This document shows, one piece after another, positions 51,141 to 62,924 of a stretch of DNA of 64,000 nt (positions are counted from its first letter, which is position 1; every line of letters begins with the position of its first letter). The position numbers were made by a program, and so were the translations under genes. Source of the DNA: Panax quinquefolius (lineage: Eukaryota > Streptophyta > Magnoliopsida > Apiales > Araliaceae). The notes under the pieces were generated by a model, which was not told where the DNA came from, did not search any database, and saw nothing but the letters and a program-made list of their open reading frames with translations. Where the stretch lies: assembly GCA_020205615.1 (NCBI GenBank), contig CM035167.1, positions 141,485,255-141,549,254 on the forward strand. Direction: 5' to 3'.

Positions 51141-51159
51141 CAGATAATAACCGGTAAGC

Positions 51160-51830
51160 CCAAAAAACTACGTCTTGATCATGAAACTTGGTTGCTCCCA
51201 CTTTGTATTGCTTGATCTTGGCCGGGATCAGCGGATACTCCATGTTTTGACACCACATGCCCGAAATACTACTTCCTCGAAGCGAACTTCGCATTTCTTC
51301 AATTTGGCATATAGTTGGTTTTCACGAAGCCTTTGGAGTACCGACTTCAAATGGTGCTCATGATCTTCACGACTTTTGGAATATATAAGGATGTCATCAT
51401 AAAAACAACAACGAAGCCGATCGAATATTCCTTGAATACTCGGTTCATCGTATCCATGAAAGCCGCGGGGAGCATTAGTTAGTCAGAAAGACATGACTAA
51501 AATTCATAATGCCCATCTGGGGATTACGAAGGTCTTTGGAATATCCTCGATTCTAATTTTGGTGATGATATCGAGCGAAGATCGATTTTGAAAAGAATTG
51601 TGCCCTTACAATTGGTCGAACAAGTCATCAATCTGAGGTAGAGGATACTATTCTTGATGGTGACATGGTTCGATTCAGATAGTCGATACAAAATCGCATA
51701 CTCCGTCTTTCTTTTTTTTCTGAAATAAAGCAGGGCACCCCGAGGAGATGTCTTGGGGCCAGATGAAACCGATGTCCAACAATTCACGTAGTTGGACCTT
51801 TAACTCTGAAGTTCATAGGAGCCATTCGAT
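51160..51830 (-). pseudogene. G1-c RT, broken
   Basis: The minus frame 51524-51787 reads [57 protein letters not shown], the shifted RT N-terminus. Frame fragments lower down include NKLCAKLKKCEVRF-like sequence. The FIDD box carries the same one-base loss as G1-b (plus strand GTCATCATAAA at 51393-51403). G1-a is intact at this point. Confidence 0.78.
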
Positions 51831-53700
51831 ATGGGGTTTTAGAAATGGGCTTTGTGCGGGTTGAATCGATCGATAAAGAATTGACTTCACGTTACGGGGT
51901 GAGGCAGGAAGTTCTTGAAATCGTCGGGAAAATCGATATGACGGGAATATTATTCAAATTTGGCGTGTCTTTATTCAAATCCATAACATGGGCTAAGAAA
52001 GCTTGACATCAGTTTTTCGATAAGCGAATAGCTTTATGATTAGATATGATAGTGATTGATTTTAATGGTTTTTTGCTTGAATTAAATCTGACGGGTTGGT
52101 TAGGAATATGAAAACTATGACACTTACGAAAACAATCAATTTTGGCATGATGAGTAGTTAACGATCAATCCTAAAATCACATCAAAAGCAAGTATCTTTA
52201 AAGAGATAAGGTCACGGGTAAGGTGATGGTGCCAACTTGAATCAAACAAGATTTATAAGCGATGGATGTGATGAAAGTTTCTCTAGCGGAGTTTCCACGA
52301 GATAGGTCAAAATCTAATTTCTCGGTCGAGTTTAAGCGTTGAGCACATGCGGGAGAGATAAATGAATGGGTATGCACGGTGTCAGTAAGGTATAAACTTA
52401 GCGAAAATTTATAAATAGCTTACCGTGATCACCTCGTTTGGGTTCTCGCATTATGACCGATCCTGACAAACGCTCTTCCGGAATCGTTGACTTTGACTTT
52501 TACGGGACGATCTTTTGAGTCACAAATCCCCATTGAACTAGGTTTATTCTGCGTCTGATCTCGGCGATATGTCCTTCCTTTCCTGACTATAGCATACCTT
52601 GAGCTGTTGTGGGCGGTTTGGGCCCGATATGTCCCTCTTTTCGCATTTGTAGCATATAATGGGTGGTGGTTCTCCTCCCATTAGAACCGATTCTTTGCTT
52701 GCGTGCCTTTGTCGTCTTCTTCATAGTCGTTGTTAAATCTCCTCTTTTTAAAATCTCCTCTGACTTTCGCTTCTTACATTTTCATGACCATGATTACCAC
52801 GGAGTGGTTACCATTTACATCCGTCTGTTTCTTTCTCATGAGTTATCATTATTACATTGGCTACTTATCTACGATGCGATCCACGGTTATGGTCCTCTCG
52901 GTTGGCCGTACTACGTTATCTCGCTCTAATAATTGAGCCACATTTTACTGACATCTGAATAAAGAAAGTTTATGAGAAATGAGATCTTGGCGTATCTTGG
53001 GGTTTGAACCTCTAAAAACATCCGCGTCATCGTTCCTCATTCTCCACCAAATGAGGTCTGAAACACGGATAACTCTGCAAACTTTGCCTCGTCTTTGAGA
53101 CAAAATCGTTGTTGTTTTTTTGCTCTGTCGATGAACTCCACTTCCTTATTATATAGCGAACACTTTCGGGAAAGTATTTGTCATTAAATAGTCTCTGAAA
53201 GCGTCTCCCGAGACATCTTTGAGTCGGTGGATGGAGTGCAACTTCCTGAGACTCCCACCGATGATCTGCCTCGCCCGCGGAACATAAAAAGTGGCGAATG
53301 GAACCTCTGTTCTCCGTGCATCCCAGACATCGAATATCTTGGTAATTTGTTTGACCCGTGTTTCCGCCGCGTGATCGGATCGGCTTTCCCTTAAATTCTG
53401 GTGGTCCCGACTCTTTGAGCTTGCTTGTTTTGTGACAACGTGAATTCTTATCATTTCCTCACATATATTTTGAACACGAGTCTCCTAAATGCGATTTTGC
53501 GTGAGCTGCAAAAAACTTCTAAACATCCCTCGTTCATCATACGCTTTCGGTGGTGTTGTTCACGGGAGAGAACATTTCCCGACTGTTACGTTCTCCTCGT
53601 TGGTAAAATCTGAGGCATCTCCACGGTCTCATTTACTCCATTGTTAATATTCTCGATCGACATTCTCGAATCTTGTCATAAAACAAGGGTTAATTAAAAA
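51830..53700 (-). pseudogene. G1-c protease and gag, broken
   Basis: Protease-gag order on the minus strand. A WLTTHHAKIDCFRK-like protease end lies near 52120-52180. Two zinc-knuckle remnants lie near 52570-52670 (CYKCEKRDISG and CYSQER-like). The gag capsid frame 53149-53454 reads HAAETRVKQITKIFDVWDARR, VPFATFYVPRARQIIGGSL and DAFRDYLMTNTFPK, matching the gypsy gag pattern KIF-VL-C-DE-KV--ATY-L-GEA--WW and F---F-EKYFP. Leader sequence without coding signal follows to the primer site. Confidence 0.75.
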
Positions 53701-53827
53701 ATCGATATATCACATAATATCCTATATCTTGACCCGACTAACAAATAAGCTTAGGTAGGACACCTTTAGCGAAGGATTTACTCGTCTCTCCCCTCTGATT
53801 ACATTCCCGATCTCATGGGAGATCGTA

Positions 53828-53844
53828 TCCTAGCTACGATACCA
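53828..53844 (-). other. G1-c primer-binding site
   Basis: Minus-strand TGGTATCGTAGCTAGGA begins two bases from LTR-d and resembles the Met-tRNA complement TGGTATCAGAGC. This fixes the 5' end of G1-c and its minus orientation. Confidence 0.78.
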
Positions 53845-53846
53845 GT

Positions 53847-56583
53847 TGTGGCGCCCCCCAAAATAGGTATACATCACCCATTACGAGTTGTCGATACGTG
53901 ATGCGAAAAATTACTACAACTTTATTATTACAACGATAAAAGCGTGAGTTTAAATACAAATATTATCTTACAGACAATATTTATACTCACGTAAATCCTC
54001 ATCACATTTATTGATACATTATTTTACAAAAATGGTGAGGACTACTAAAAGCAATCCTTTCTAAAACCTTCATTCCATTACCCAGCTAAATACTTTCATT
54101 ATATTCTAGCCTCACGAGAAGAATGGAACAAAAAGGAAAAGGGTGAGCTCATTAGCTCGATAAAGAATATTATGACTAAGATAATATCTGACAAATTATC
54201 GTTAGTCTTGACGAGGAAAAATTTAATAGAATCTGATAGGCAACAAATTTTTCAATCGATATTACGCGATGAAATAATAATTCATTAGAAGAGTTAAGTA
54301 GAGAATGCAAACTACTATCTTACATGTATGAATTTAAAAGTTCATCGTCTATCTTTTATCCACATAACATCAATCGATATACATCTCGGAATCAAATATT
54401 CATCTTTGCCTTCTGAGCGAAGATATTCATCGATTAATTCGTATTCATTTAAACACACATTCATCTTTTTTGCTTTCTGAGGCGAAGATATTAATCGATC
54501 GATCGTATTCGTCTTTCATTCATTTACACACTGTTCATCTTTTTTCTTTTTGCTGAGCCGAAGATATTCTTGAAATCATTCATCTTTGCTTCTGGGGCGA
54601 AGATATTCAATAATATCATCATTTAAGGCGAGGATGATGAAAAATATTTTTAAAGAAGCGAATCGGTGAAACAAAATGACAAGGATTAAGGATTAAGGAT
54701 TAGTACTTTGTTTTATCCATGTCAACAATACCCCAAAAATAATCACGGTGGTGTAAAATTCGAGAATGATCAAAACATGGATCTGATCAAAGCTAGTATC
54801 CAAAATAGATATTTTGACGAAAAGAAAGAAATTTTATTTTTTGATGAATAGTCTTGAGTATCGTGAATAGTCTTAGTATCGTGAATAGTCTTAGTATCGT
54901 GAATAGTCTTAAATATCGTGAATAGTAAATCAAACACGAAAGATAGAAATTCCACAAAAAAAAAACATCTTCACGCTTCGTGAATAGTACTAATGAATAA
55001 TAGTAACTTTCGTGAATAGTAACTTCGTGAATAGTAACTTCGTGAATAGTAACTTCGTGAATAATGTAACTCATGAATAGTAACCCCAAGCATGAAAAAG
55101 TTCAAATTTGATAAAAACTTGGATCGACATTTGACGTAATGATATTGAAGAAATAATATCATTCTGAAAAAAAAATATCCACTTACCTCGAAGAAATCGA
55201 TTGCTTGGAAGGAAAGGTCGGAAGTGATCTTTGAATGAAACTTATCTTGAGCAATGACTCTCAAAGTATCTAAATACTCACAAAATCGCTCGATAATATA
55301 GAGAGAGAAAACTTTGTTTACGGTGTGATTTTCAATTCTAACTTAGCCCTCTATTTATAGGAAAATGTTAGCCGTAGAAAGCGAGACTTGACTGCTTTAC
55401 ACGATGGCTTTACACTACTTATTATTACCACCACCACATTTGAAATAAAATTCAGCACATTTCTTCACCAACCACAAGTGGGGCCCTCTCAATTCTAAAT
55501 TTTCCACCAAAATCAATTATAACCCTAATTTAGAATCGAGACACCTCTTAAAATTCATAACAAATCATTAGTGCATTTTTAACGGTTCAAAATTTGTGGA
55601 CATATACTCGACTTATGTATGTATAACATACCCAAAAATTACCACAATCAATGGTCGGATTAAAAATTATAATCCATGATATATCTAAAAACCCACGATT
55701 TAATTTTAATACCTCGATCACGGTAAAATCTTGATAAAACACCTCAACAATAATTTCTTCATTTATAACCACATAAATAAATCCATCATTTATATCCACA
55801 TAAAATAAATATTTCTTTATCATATGAATCGATAATTAATTATTCACAAATAATATTACTGAAATCCTGATTATAATGACGGTAGTTCCGGAAGAGGGGC
55901 TTTCAGATAAGGATTTCTCCTTCTTGGCGCGATTGATTAGGTGACCAAACCTCTCCTTGTGAAACTTTCTAGACATTGCCAATAATCTTTATCTAATAAT
56001 ATTATTTAAATAATATGAATTATTGATCGATAATGGAGATAATGTCGCGTGACAATTATTGAACAACGATAATATAAAATATCAATATGACAATTATTGA
56101 ATCGATAAAATAAAATATTGAGCGATAACTCTTTGTGAAAATTATTGAGTAGTGCCTTACTTACGTAAGGATCGATAATTCACAATCTTTATGCGATCTG
56201 GTGTCTTCTTTGTGCGACCACGCGTATTATTCTTATATTTTAACCATAAGGGTATTCAATGCGGTCTTACTTGTATACTTACTACTGTAGTTATTTTTAA
56301 CTTGACTTATATTTGTCGTTTTCTTCATCGATAAACTTTTTCCGTTATGGGGCCCTTTGCACATGGGCTGCTGTGCAAATCGTCTGAATATTCCCAAGCG
56401 ATCTGAATATTCCACGACGAAACGAATATTCCCAAACAAAATGAATATTTTATAACCACTTGCTTATTTTGAAATATTTGCGTATTTAACCCTTAACTAT
56501 CCACATTAATCAAATCAACCCTTACTATTTCAAAATAATAAATAAAGGAAATTCCTTTTTTTTAAAAAAAGATTTGAGTCTTT
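53847..56583 (-). repeat. G1-c 5' LTR (LTR-d)
   Basis: Begins TGTGGCGCCCCCC at 53847. It is the longest G1 LTR here (about 2.74 kb), because the hairpin array near 54396-54605 has extra units and some local additions occur. GTGAATAGT array 54845-55085, TATA box about 55349-55361. The outer end is cut: it reads GATTTGAGTCTTTATGGG instead of GTCTTCTGA or GTCTTACA, then passes directly into a G2-like gag region. Confidence 0.83.
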
Positions 56584-56929
56584 ATGGGAGTATTGTTGAA
56601 GCCCTGCTTAGGGATATGATCTCTTGATTCATATGATAAAGAAATTCCTATTTGTATTTATAGGGATTTGATAAATGATGGAATAGAAGATTTGGAGGGA
56701 GTGGCGAGGCGATTTTTATCATGGAAAATCCTTGTTATTGATGTGTCTACCTAAGCTTATTTGTTGGTTGAATTCTTTCAAAATATAAAGTGGATGTATT
56801 ATGTGATTTGTTAATTTATTTAATTAACCCTTGTTTTATGATAGTTTTAGAATGGCTTTTCTTTTGAAGCGTTAATAATGGAGTGAATGAGATCGTGGAA
56901 CACCTCTAATCCTGACCCGAGGATAATGT

Positions 56930-57560
56930 GATGTCGGTGAAGAAGGAATTAGAGATATCCGTGTGGTGAGTGAAGAATTGATAGTTGCCTCATAGATCGT
57001 CGGGAGGAAGCATGGTGAGAGTGAGGAAGAAGAGGTACTGAAGAGAATTTATTAGAGGTATTTTATGATCAAAATGTAGAATTGCAAAATCATATTCATG
57101 AGTTAGAAGAAGCGGTTGAAGAATTGCGAGGCGATCGTGGAGCAAAAGGATCTGACGATTGAGCTTGTGTTACTAGATATGTGATGCTTGAGCGGAAAGC
57201 ACTCTTTGGCGAGTATAAGATGATAAAAATTTGGAATCTGGTGAAAGAAGAAATAAGCGAGCAGTGAGAATGGTGATGCGTGGGTAAAAAATGACAGCGT
57301 TGATATTATGGAAAAGAGATGTCGATCTAAAAGAAAGATTTAACGATGGCGGGAAGGCGTCGGCGGCGACATCCGGCACCATCAACAAATTCTAGGGAAG
57401 AAAACGATCGTCGGTTAGATCTTCTGAGATGTGGAGAGGAGGGACATATAAGGTCAAGCTGTTGAAAGCCTTCCAGGTATGTTTAGTTGTGGAAAAGATG
57501 GTCACGTATAGCTCGATTTTGTCTATATGAAAATCAAGTCCGGTTAGAATGGTGGCACGG
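56930..57560 (+). pseudogene. gag-like fragment with zinc knuckles
   Basis: Plus strand. A charged segment (SGEEEE, about 57015-57035) and LTIE/QKDLT pieces resemble the coiled part of G2 gag. At 57418-57520, across one frameshift, the sequence encodes LRCGEEGHIRSSC followed by FSCGKDGHV, i.e. two CCHC-type knuckles (C-x2-C-x4-H-x4-C) that bind genomic RNA in retroelement nucleocapsids. The first Cys of each is partly displaced by indels. No intact reading frame. Confidence 0.68.
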
Positions 57561-58260
57561 AAAGGCGGATCTGAGAAAAGTCAAAGTCGGCGGTTCTGGA
57601 AGAAGCGTTTGTCGTGGCCGGTCAAATCTGAACACGACGAAGTTAGCAGGTTAGTTAATTATAAATTCTTGCGAAGTTTATACCTTACTGATACTTGGGA
57701 TTCTACCCATTCTTTTATCTCTTCTTGCTTTGCGCTCAGCGTTTGAACTTGACTACGGAGAAATTAGACTTTGACCTGTTATGGAGAATCAGTTAGGAGA
57801 AACTTTCATTACATCCAGTTGTTTAGAAATCTTGCTTGATTCGGGTTGGCACTATCACATTACACATTAACCTTATTTACATAGAGATATTTGCTTTTGA
57901 TGTGATTTTAAGGTTAACTTACTTCATCGTATGCGAAATTGATTACTTTACGTAAGGTTGTTAGTTTTCATATTCTAAGAACTGTTATTGAATTCAAACA
58001 ATCAAACCATTGTAGTCAAACATTTTCATATCAAGCCATGAAGTCGTTCGTTTATTCACGGATGTCGAGTTTTCTTAGTCCATGTTATGGATTTGAATAA
58101 AGACACGTCGATTTGAATAATATTCTGTTGTTATTAATTTTCTGACGTATTTCACGAAGAATTTCTTGGTTTACTCCCAAGCTGATATTAAATTTTGTAT
58201 CGACTTTGAACCCGGTGCAAAACTCATTTCTAAAATCTCATATCGAATGGCTCTATTGAA
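57560..58260 (+). pseudogene. Protease and RT-linker fragment
   Basis: The frame 57549-57746 ends DTWDSTHSFISSCFALSV, aligning with the gypsy protease active site (DSGATHSFIS--FA), but DSG is disrupted: the Gly-Ala is replaced. LNLTTEKLDFDL follows in another frame (57745-57785). Near 58150-58255 the sequence reads like the linker [32 protein letters not shown] in broken frames. It would be followed by RT, lost in rearranged sequence and the gap. Confidence 0.7.
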
Positions 58261-58515
58261 CTTGAGGAGTTAAAAATTCAACTATAAATTTGGTACTGAG
58301 CCTTTATCTTGGTGACTTCCTTTGTGGAATGCACCTAAGCGGAACTCTCTATAGGGGACACCGTATTAGATGCGATAGTAAAGCGATAGGTGTCATTATA
58401 ACGTCTTTATCGAAGATTGGGATATGAGTCGCGATTGAGAACAACCTAAATCGATAATCGAAATCGTAGCTTTTCTAAGCAGATTGGTTATTATCGGAGA
58501 TTAGTTGAAGGATAT

Positions 58516-58615
58516 NNNNNNNNNNNNNNNNNNNNNNNNNNNNNNNNNNNNNNNNNNNNNNNNNNNNNNNNNNNNNNNNNNNNNNNNNNNNNNNNNNNNN
58601 NNNNNNNNNNNNNNN
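58516..58615. other. Assembly gap (100 N)
   Basis: Exactly 100 Ns, a conventional placeholder for a gap of unknown size. Sequence composition and element type change across it: G2-like plus-strand DNA on the left, GC-richer Tat-type minus-strand DNA on the right, so adjacency is not established. Confidence 1.
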
Positions 58616-59420
58616 TGGACTTATTAAAATAATTCCCGCTTCCACTTGACCATACGTAGAGAGATCCATCTGCGCATCATGCCATCCACGCCGCAATACC
58701 ACCTTTCAAGAATCCGCCAATGCTTCCTTGATGGAAGATTAGAATTTTCCGTAACCTTGATCTCGCCGTGAATTGTACATTCTACCCGTAAAGTCGGCGG
58801 GGCTTGGCTCTTTAATGGCGATTCGGGGATAATACTCGATAAAAAAGGTGGGATAACTCCATGAAGTGCCGCTATTGCTAATACTTAGGAGACCTCTGAC
58901 TTGCCCGTCAGCACGCTTGATGGTCGATCTGCGGTATCACCGAGTTCGACCTGAAAATATGTAGGAAGCTTTCTCACGGCGAATTAAGTGGCCAAGGCAA
59001 ATTTCTACGTCGATTGGATACGGTTTCGAGATCTCGTGACGTGGTACGACATAATGTAATCGGATGTTGCTTCCGGGAATCTCTCCTCAAGCAACCACCG
59101 CCTCCATTGCTGTTAGAACTTACCGTAGGTACAAATATAAGGTCTGACTGTAGGGCGTGTTTGGTGATAAAGAAGCGAAGAATGATACGTCTTTATGCAG
59201 CTGAAAGCGTCTTCGCTCCAGAAGTCCATGGGCGCTTTCAGGCGTTCTTCGGTCCCTTGATGTAGTCGAAGAAAGGAAAACATCTCCGCGGACTCTGCGT
59301 GAAACCTCCCTGGCCATGTAATCCTACCACGACGGGGACTGGGCGTCCGAATAGGCGAGGTTGCTGCATGCTCAAGATGGTCTGGATCTTTATAGGATTA
59401 TACTCGATGCCCCTCTGTTG
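58616..59420 (-). pseudogene. Tat-type RNase H start and RT connection, broken
   Basis: The minus frame 58616-58702 reads DAQMDLSTYGQVEAGIILISP, the start of a Tat-type RNase H (VDGSST--G-GAGIIL-SP), and enters the gap. Frame 59120-59317 covers the end of RT: RRVRGDVFLSSTTSRDRR is a shifted version of GRIAALNRFISRSAE, and the final SQTLYLYL matches the connection phrase ending E-LYLYLA. In between (58703-59120) alignable but frameless sequence continues. Confidence 0.7.
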
Positions 59421-59569
59421 ACTCAGGATAACCTTAGAAACTTTCTAAGACCGTGGTAAAAAGTACGTTTAGGCGGGATTAAGTCTCGGTTAGCGATAGC
59501 GAGCAGTTTGAAAGCAACTCCTCCTGAATCGTCAGAAATGCCCATGAATCTGCGTACTCTTTACGATCG

Positions 59570-59990
59570 TATCATCTCATAAACCTCCGTATTCTCCCCA
59601 GTGTCTGTCGAAGATGAAGTTCATCATTCTTTGGTAGGTAGCTCGGCATTATGAGGCCAAAGTCATTTTTTGTATGCGTACCGAGCGGTTGTGTAATGAA
59701 ACCTTTGTCTTTGGAATGTCTTCTTTGCGTATGGATATTTGATGATAACGAAAAAGCATCCATAAAACTTAGTAATCTCGTACCGAAGTAGGCATCGATG
59801 AAATTTGATCGATATGGGGTAGAGGATAAAAGTCCTTCGGACGAGCTTTGTTGAGATCGGTGTAGTCGTCTGAATGATCCTACTTTCCATTCATTACCTT
59901 TGACCAACACTACCATTTACTTTATCCATTAAGGTGTCGATCTAGAATAGATGAAGTCGGCTAGCAATTTCATGAACTCTTCATCGATGA
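59570..59990 (-). pseudogene. Tat-type reverse transcriptase, broken
   Basis: The minus frame 59572-59916 begins MVVLVKGNEWKVGSFRRLHRS and contains LLSFMDAFSLSSNIH, matching the Tat RT segment VVLVKK-NGKWR--VD-TDLNKACPKD-FPLP-ID and the first catalytic Asp region LLSFMDAYSGYNQI. HSKDKGFITQ corresponds to PEDQEKT-FIT. The second catalytic box (usually YVDD) should lie below about 59520 but is not readable. Overlapping open frames are shifted reads of the same domain. Confidence 0.75.
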
Positions 59991-60518
59991 TCTTCACAGC
60001 GCTCTGGAGCAAATATCCGCCTCTTACGTGATGACCTTCTTGAAGGATCTATCTCCGATTTATGCTCGTGACCTTTTCCGGCTAACTCGGGCATATCTTT
60101 GTGGCTCCCGTACGAAAATATCGGCGTAACATCGTAAGAGTTCCATAAGGTTTGTCAGAAGAGGTTCAGTGAACTGAACCATCCTCCTTTTGTCTTGTCA
60201 AACTTTTGAGTAACCCGACTCGATCTCTTAGTCCTCCGGTGAAGATCACCCAGCTGATTACGAGGCTGCTCTCGGTGAAGGTTCGATCTCGATTGCCATC
60301 GTCTTTTTACATTTACTTAACCCCCATTCAGGATGAAATATGACGTTAGATAACATCGCTTTGGCAGTCTAAATCACCCACCACCTCTCTCCTCCAATGC
60401 TGTTGTGGGGAATTTGATTTTGAAATGTGGGATGGAAGTCACGGCTTGAAGAAATTGTCGGCGTGGAATCTTCCGAGAATGGCGTTGTGAAGTAGAATCC
60501 ATATGCCTGACATAAAAT

Positions 60519-60713
60519 TTACACGTTATCTCTACTACTTTGGTGTCTGCAGAAGATAGCAGGGGAGTTGATAGTGCTGCTGACTTTGGCGGGTCGTTCT
60601 TGAAACCATATAGAGGAGCCTCTGTCAGGCCTCCATTTGTGCCCGTCGAGATCGTCCTCTGTAAAGCATGGGCATAAAGAATATCCCATAGAAGATCCGT
60701 TATCTATCATCAT
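60519..60713 (-). pseudogene. Tat-type aspartic protease, partial
   Basis: Frame reads MMIDNGSSMGYSLCPCF, corresponding to the retropepsin-like active site of Tat elements (-VDNGSSADIL), where DNG replaces DTG. It continues HKWRPDRGSSIWFQER and STINSPAIF, matching L-GFSGE and G-I-LPV-F. The frame is interrupted on both sides. Sequence just upstream (60781-61053) encodes RQVVDVITGGSAGKLVGKKR, like the INTI-GG gag-protease linker of the lineage. Confidence 0.72.
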
Positions 60714-61059
60714 GCGTTTCCGTCCACAGAACTCTACTTTGCTTTGTAATCCTGCAATGCCCTTATGCGGTTCGATGGGCTCAGAAGGATAATCCGCATG
60801 TCAAGTAAATGATATAGCGGTTCTGGAAAAAGGTACTGTCGATCTTCGAAAGGTAACATCTGTCAGCGACGTGGCCAAATCGAGATAAGCCACTTCTCTT
60901 CTTCCCTACTAACTTCCCAGCAGACCCACCGGTTATTACATCGACGACTTGCCTTGGCGGTGGTATTGGAGCATTTGAATGGGTGGTGCTTGAGCCGTTT
61001 TGAGCAATACGATTGATAACTCTCTTGACCACAGGCGGTCCTTCCGACCACATCTTGAA

Positions 61060-62840
61060 TCAATCAACTAGCCACTTTTAATCTTGCTCTCCACAAAATC
61101 CTTTAAATTCTGACACTTTCATTAGGTAATTAAAGGCAGCTGACTTGATGATAACCACAATATTCTGAGGGTTGCCGGTGTCACGAATCCTGTAATTATC
61201 ACGAGGTGGCTCGAAAGAAAAGTGGTTTGATGCGATCCAAAATTATTGACCTCTCCGTATTGATTGGGTGTAGACCTTATTAACCTTGGCGGGGTAGAAA
61301 GCGAGGTGTCGGTTGCGCTTGCGCGCCATGAGTTATTGTACTTCTTGAACTACCTTACGCTTGTTGGTTGTACCCCACTCTTCTCTCGATCGACCTCGGT
61401 CTTGGGAACCTCTACCTCCTTTAATTGGCTCGAAAGGATTTTTCGGACTATTCATAGCCTCTTCTACAACAATATAGCCTGTATACGCTTTGTCGAAAAG
61501 GCCTGCTTTGAAGCTTTTAGGATGGTGAAACATCAACTTCTTTACCAATTTCTCGATTTAACCGTCTAGCCCATTACGGAACAAACCAAATGACTTGGAG
61601 ATCATTAAGGTCGGATACGGGCCGAATTCCTTCTAAACCTCTTTCGTATTGGCTTAAAAGATTCATTGGTGAAGCTGGGATCTTGTCTTCAAGAAACTGT
61701 AAACTTTCCCATTCTTGATTTGCTTCCAAAGCGTGCGTGGAACTTATCCTGGCTTCGGTCCAGGAAATCGAATCCGATGGTAAAGTCCCCATCCATTGTC
61801 TTGCGTCTTTTCTCGGCGTCGTGACAAAAGTGTGACACTTGGCGACATCGGTGAAATCGTAGTAATCCGTTAAGCCGGTTGAAGCGTTATGGTCATATAG
61901 GATCTCCGGACCCATCGCTTTCATCTGAGGCAACTTTTTGGTAATATCTGCGCCTTCTCGCCCGAGAATATCGGAGGAAAAAGGGGCGCCTTCTTTCAGG
62001 AGTGTCCTTCACTGTTGGACCTCGGCCATTTGTTTTGGAGTTCTTTCAACTCCTTTACCGGAAAATCAACACCTTGGGTTGTGATGAGATCTCCTTCTCT
62101 TGGCGGCGTTAGGCGCTTGGAATGGATCGACCTCTCCTGCCGATCCAGCTGCCGCCTTGTGGGACTTCTTGATCTCTTAGGGTGTATAATCTCATCCTCG
62201 TGATGAAACGGTTGTGTCGGTACTCTCCCTTTGGGTTTACAGCGCGATTTCTCTCGACACCTTCTTCCGTCTTTCATCGTCGCGATGAATGATCAACGAC
62301 TATCGATTGCCTTCTTGAGGCGAAGGGTGTTACGCTCTTGATCTCCTCTACTTGTGAGAAGCGATCCACAGACACATGTCGTAGAATGTTCGGCTCCTTA
62401 CCCTTAATGCAGGGGTATCTCCTTATACTACTCAAAGTCTTTCCGGAATGAACATGGCTGATGCTTCCGTCCCTCGACTCATCCACCGAAGCATCTGTTG
62501 GTATATCTTCCTTTGTTTTAACGAGAACCTCCAAGCCTTATACTCTTGCCCGTGCCGCCGTCCTGCTGACTTGGCGACTCATCTTCTTGACCACTTGGCG
62601 ATGAGTCTGGTGGTGAGCCTTCTGCAAATCACGATCGGGATCCGCCCCTGCTCGGCGTTGAAAACCAACTTCCGTCTGGCTCCACCGTGGATCTTGGACG
62701 AAGTTCTCTGAGTTGTGTTTAGAAGCCGTGCTTTCGTGAGCACTTTTAGAAGGACGAGACGGTCCTTTCTTTGAAATCTGGCGGTGATGAACTAACGACC
62801 GCCGCTTTGCCGCCTTACGGTGTACCATCTCTCTCCTCAT
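61060..62840 (-). pseudogene. Tat-type gag, broken
   Basis: The minus frame 61574-61933 reads YDHNASTGLTDYYDFTDVA, KCHTFVTTPRKDARQWMGTL and SDSISWTEA, matching the retrotransposon gag domain (YDG--DP--H---F-----, C--FP-TL-G-A--WF--L---SI-S---L). Frames 61996-62277 and 62538-62840 are basic and Arg/Ser-rich and correspond to the long N-terminal part typical of the group. The likely start is about 62840 (MRREMVHRK). Frame breaks every 60-120 residues. Confidence 0.72.
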
Positions 62841-62924
62841 CGTCTTGAAGTAAGTTAAACAATTGTGATTGAAAAAAGCCCTCCTTGGCGCTTGATATTA
62901 GCGCCAATCTCTTACGCCGTCCCG

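Larger units (their letters stand above)
49107..53846 (-). mobile_element. G1-c internal region, most complete G1 copy
   Basis: Full internal region between two LTRs: polypurine tract (49107-49121), integrase (49130-50450), RNase H (50560-51140), RT (51160-51830), protease (51830-52340), gag (52340-53650), leader, and primer site (53828-53844). About 4.7 kb, consistent with a single gypsy polyprotein, but broken by numerous indels. Shares the RT FIDD one-base deletion with G1-b (51393-51403). Confidence 0.85.
56584..58515 (+). mobile_element. G2-like gag-protease fragment (plus strand)
   Basis: Starts with GCTTAGGGATATGATC (56606-56621), which in G2 lies just inside the primer site (30938-30953), and stays roughly co-linear with G2 30940-32590. 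No LTR on its left (LTR-d belongs to G1, opposite strand) and the right end is the assembly gap. Contains gag, two zinc knuckles, protease and the linker toward RT. Some blocks after 58290 appear in a different order than in G2. Confidence 0.72.

Noticed and set aside
54793..55089. Minus-strand frames with repeated YYSR and TIHE units, also at 2747-3053, 40592-40783 and 47519-47704
   Set aside because: They come from the GTGAATAGT tandem array in G1 LTRs.
59014..59265. 83-codon plus-strand frame; similarly 61264-61569 and 62448-62711
   Set aside because: They are shadows of minus-strand Tat pol and gag sequences.
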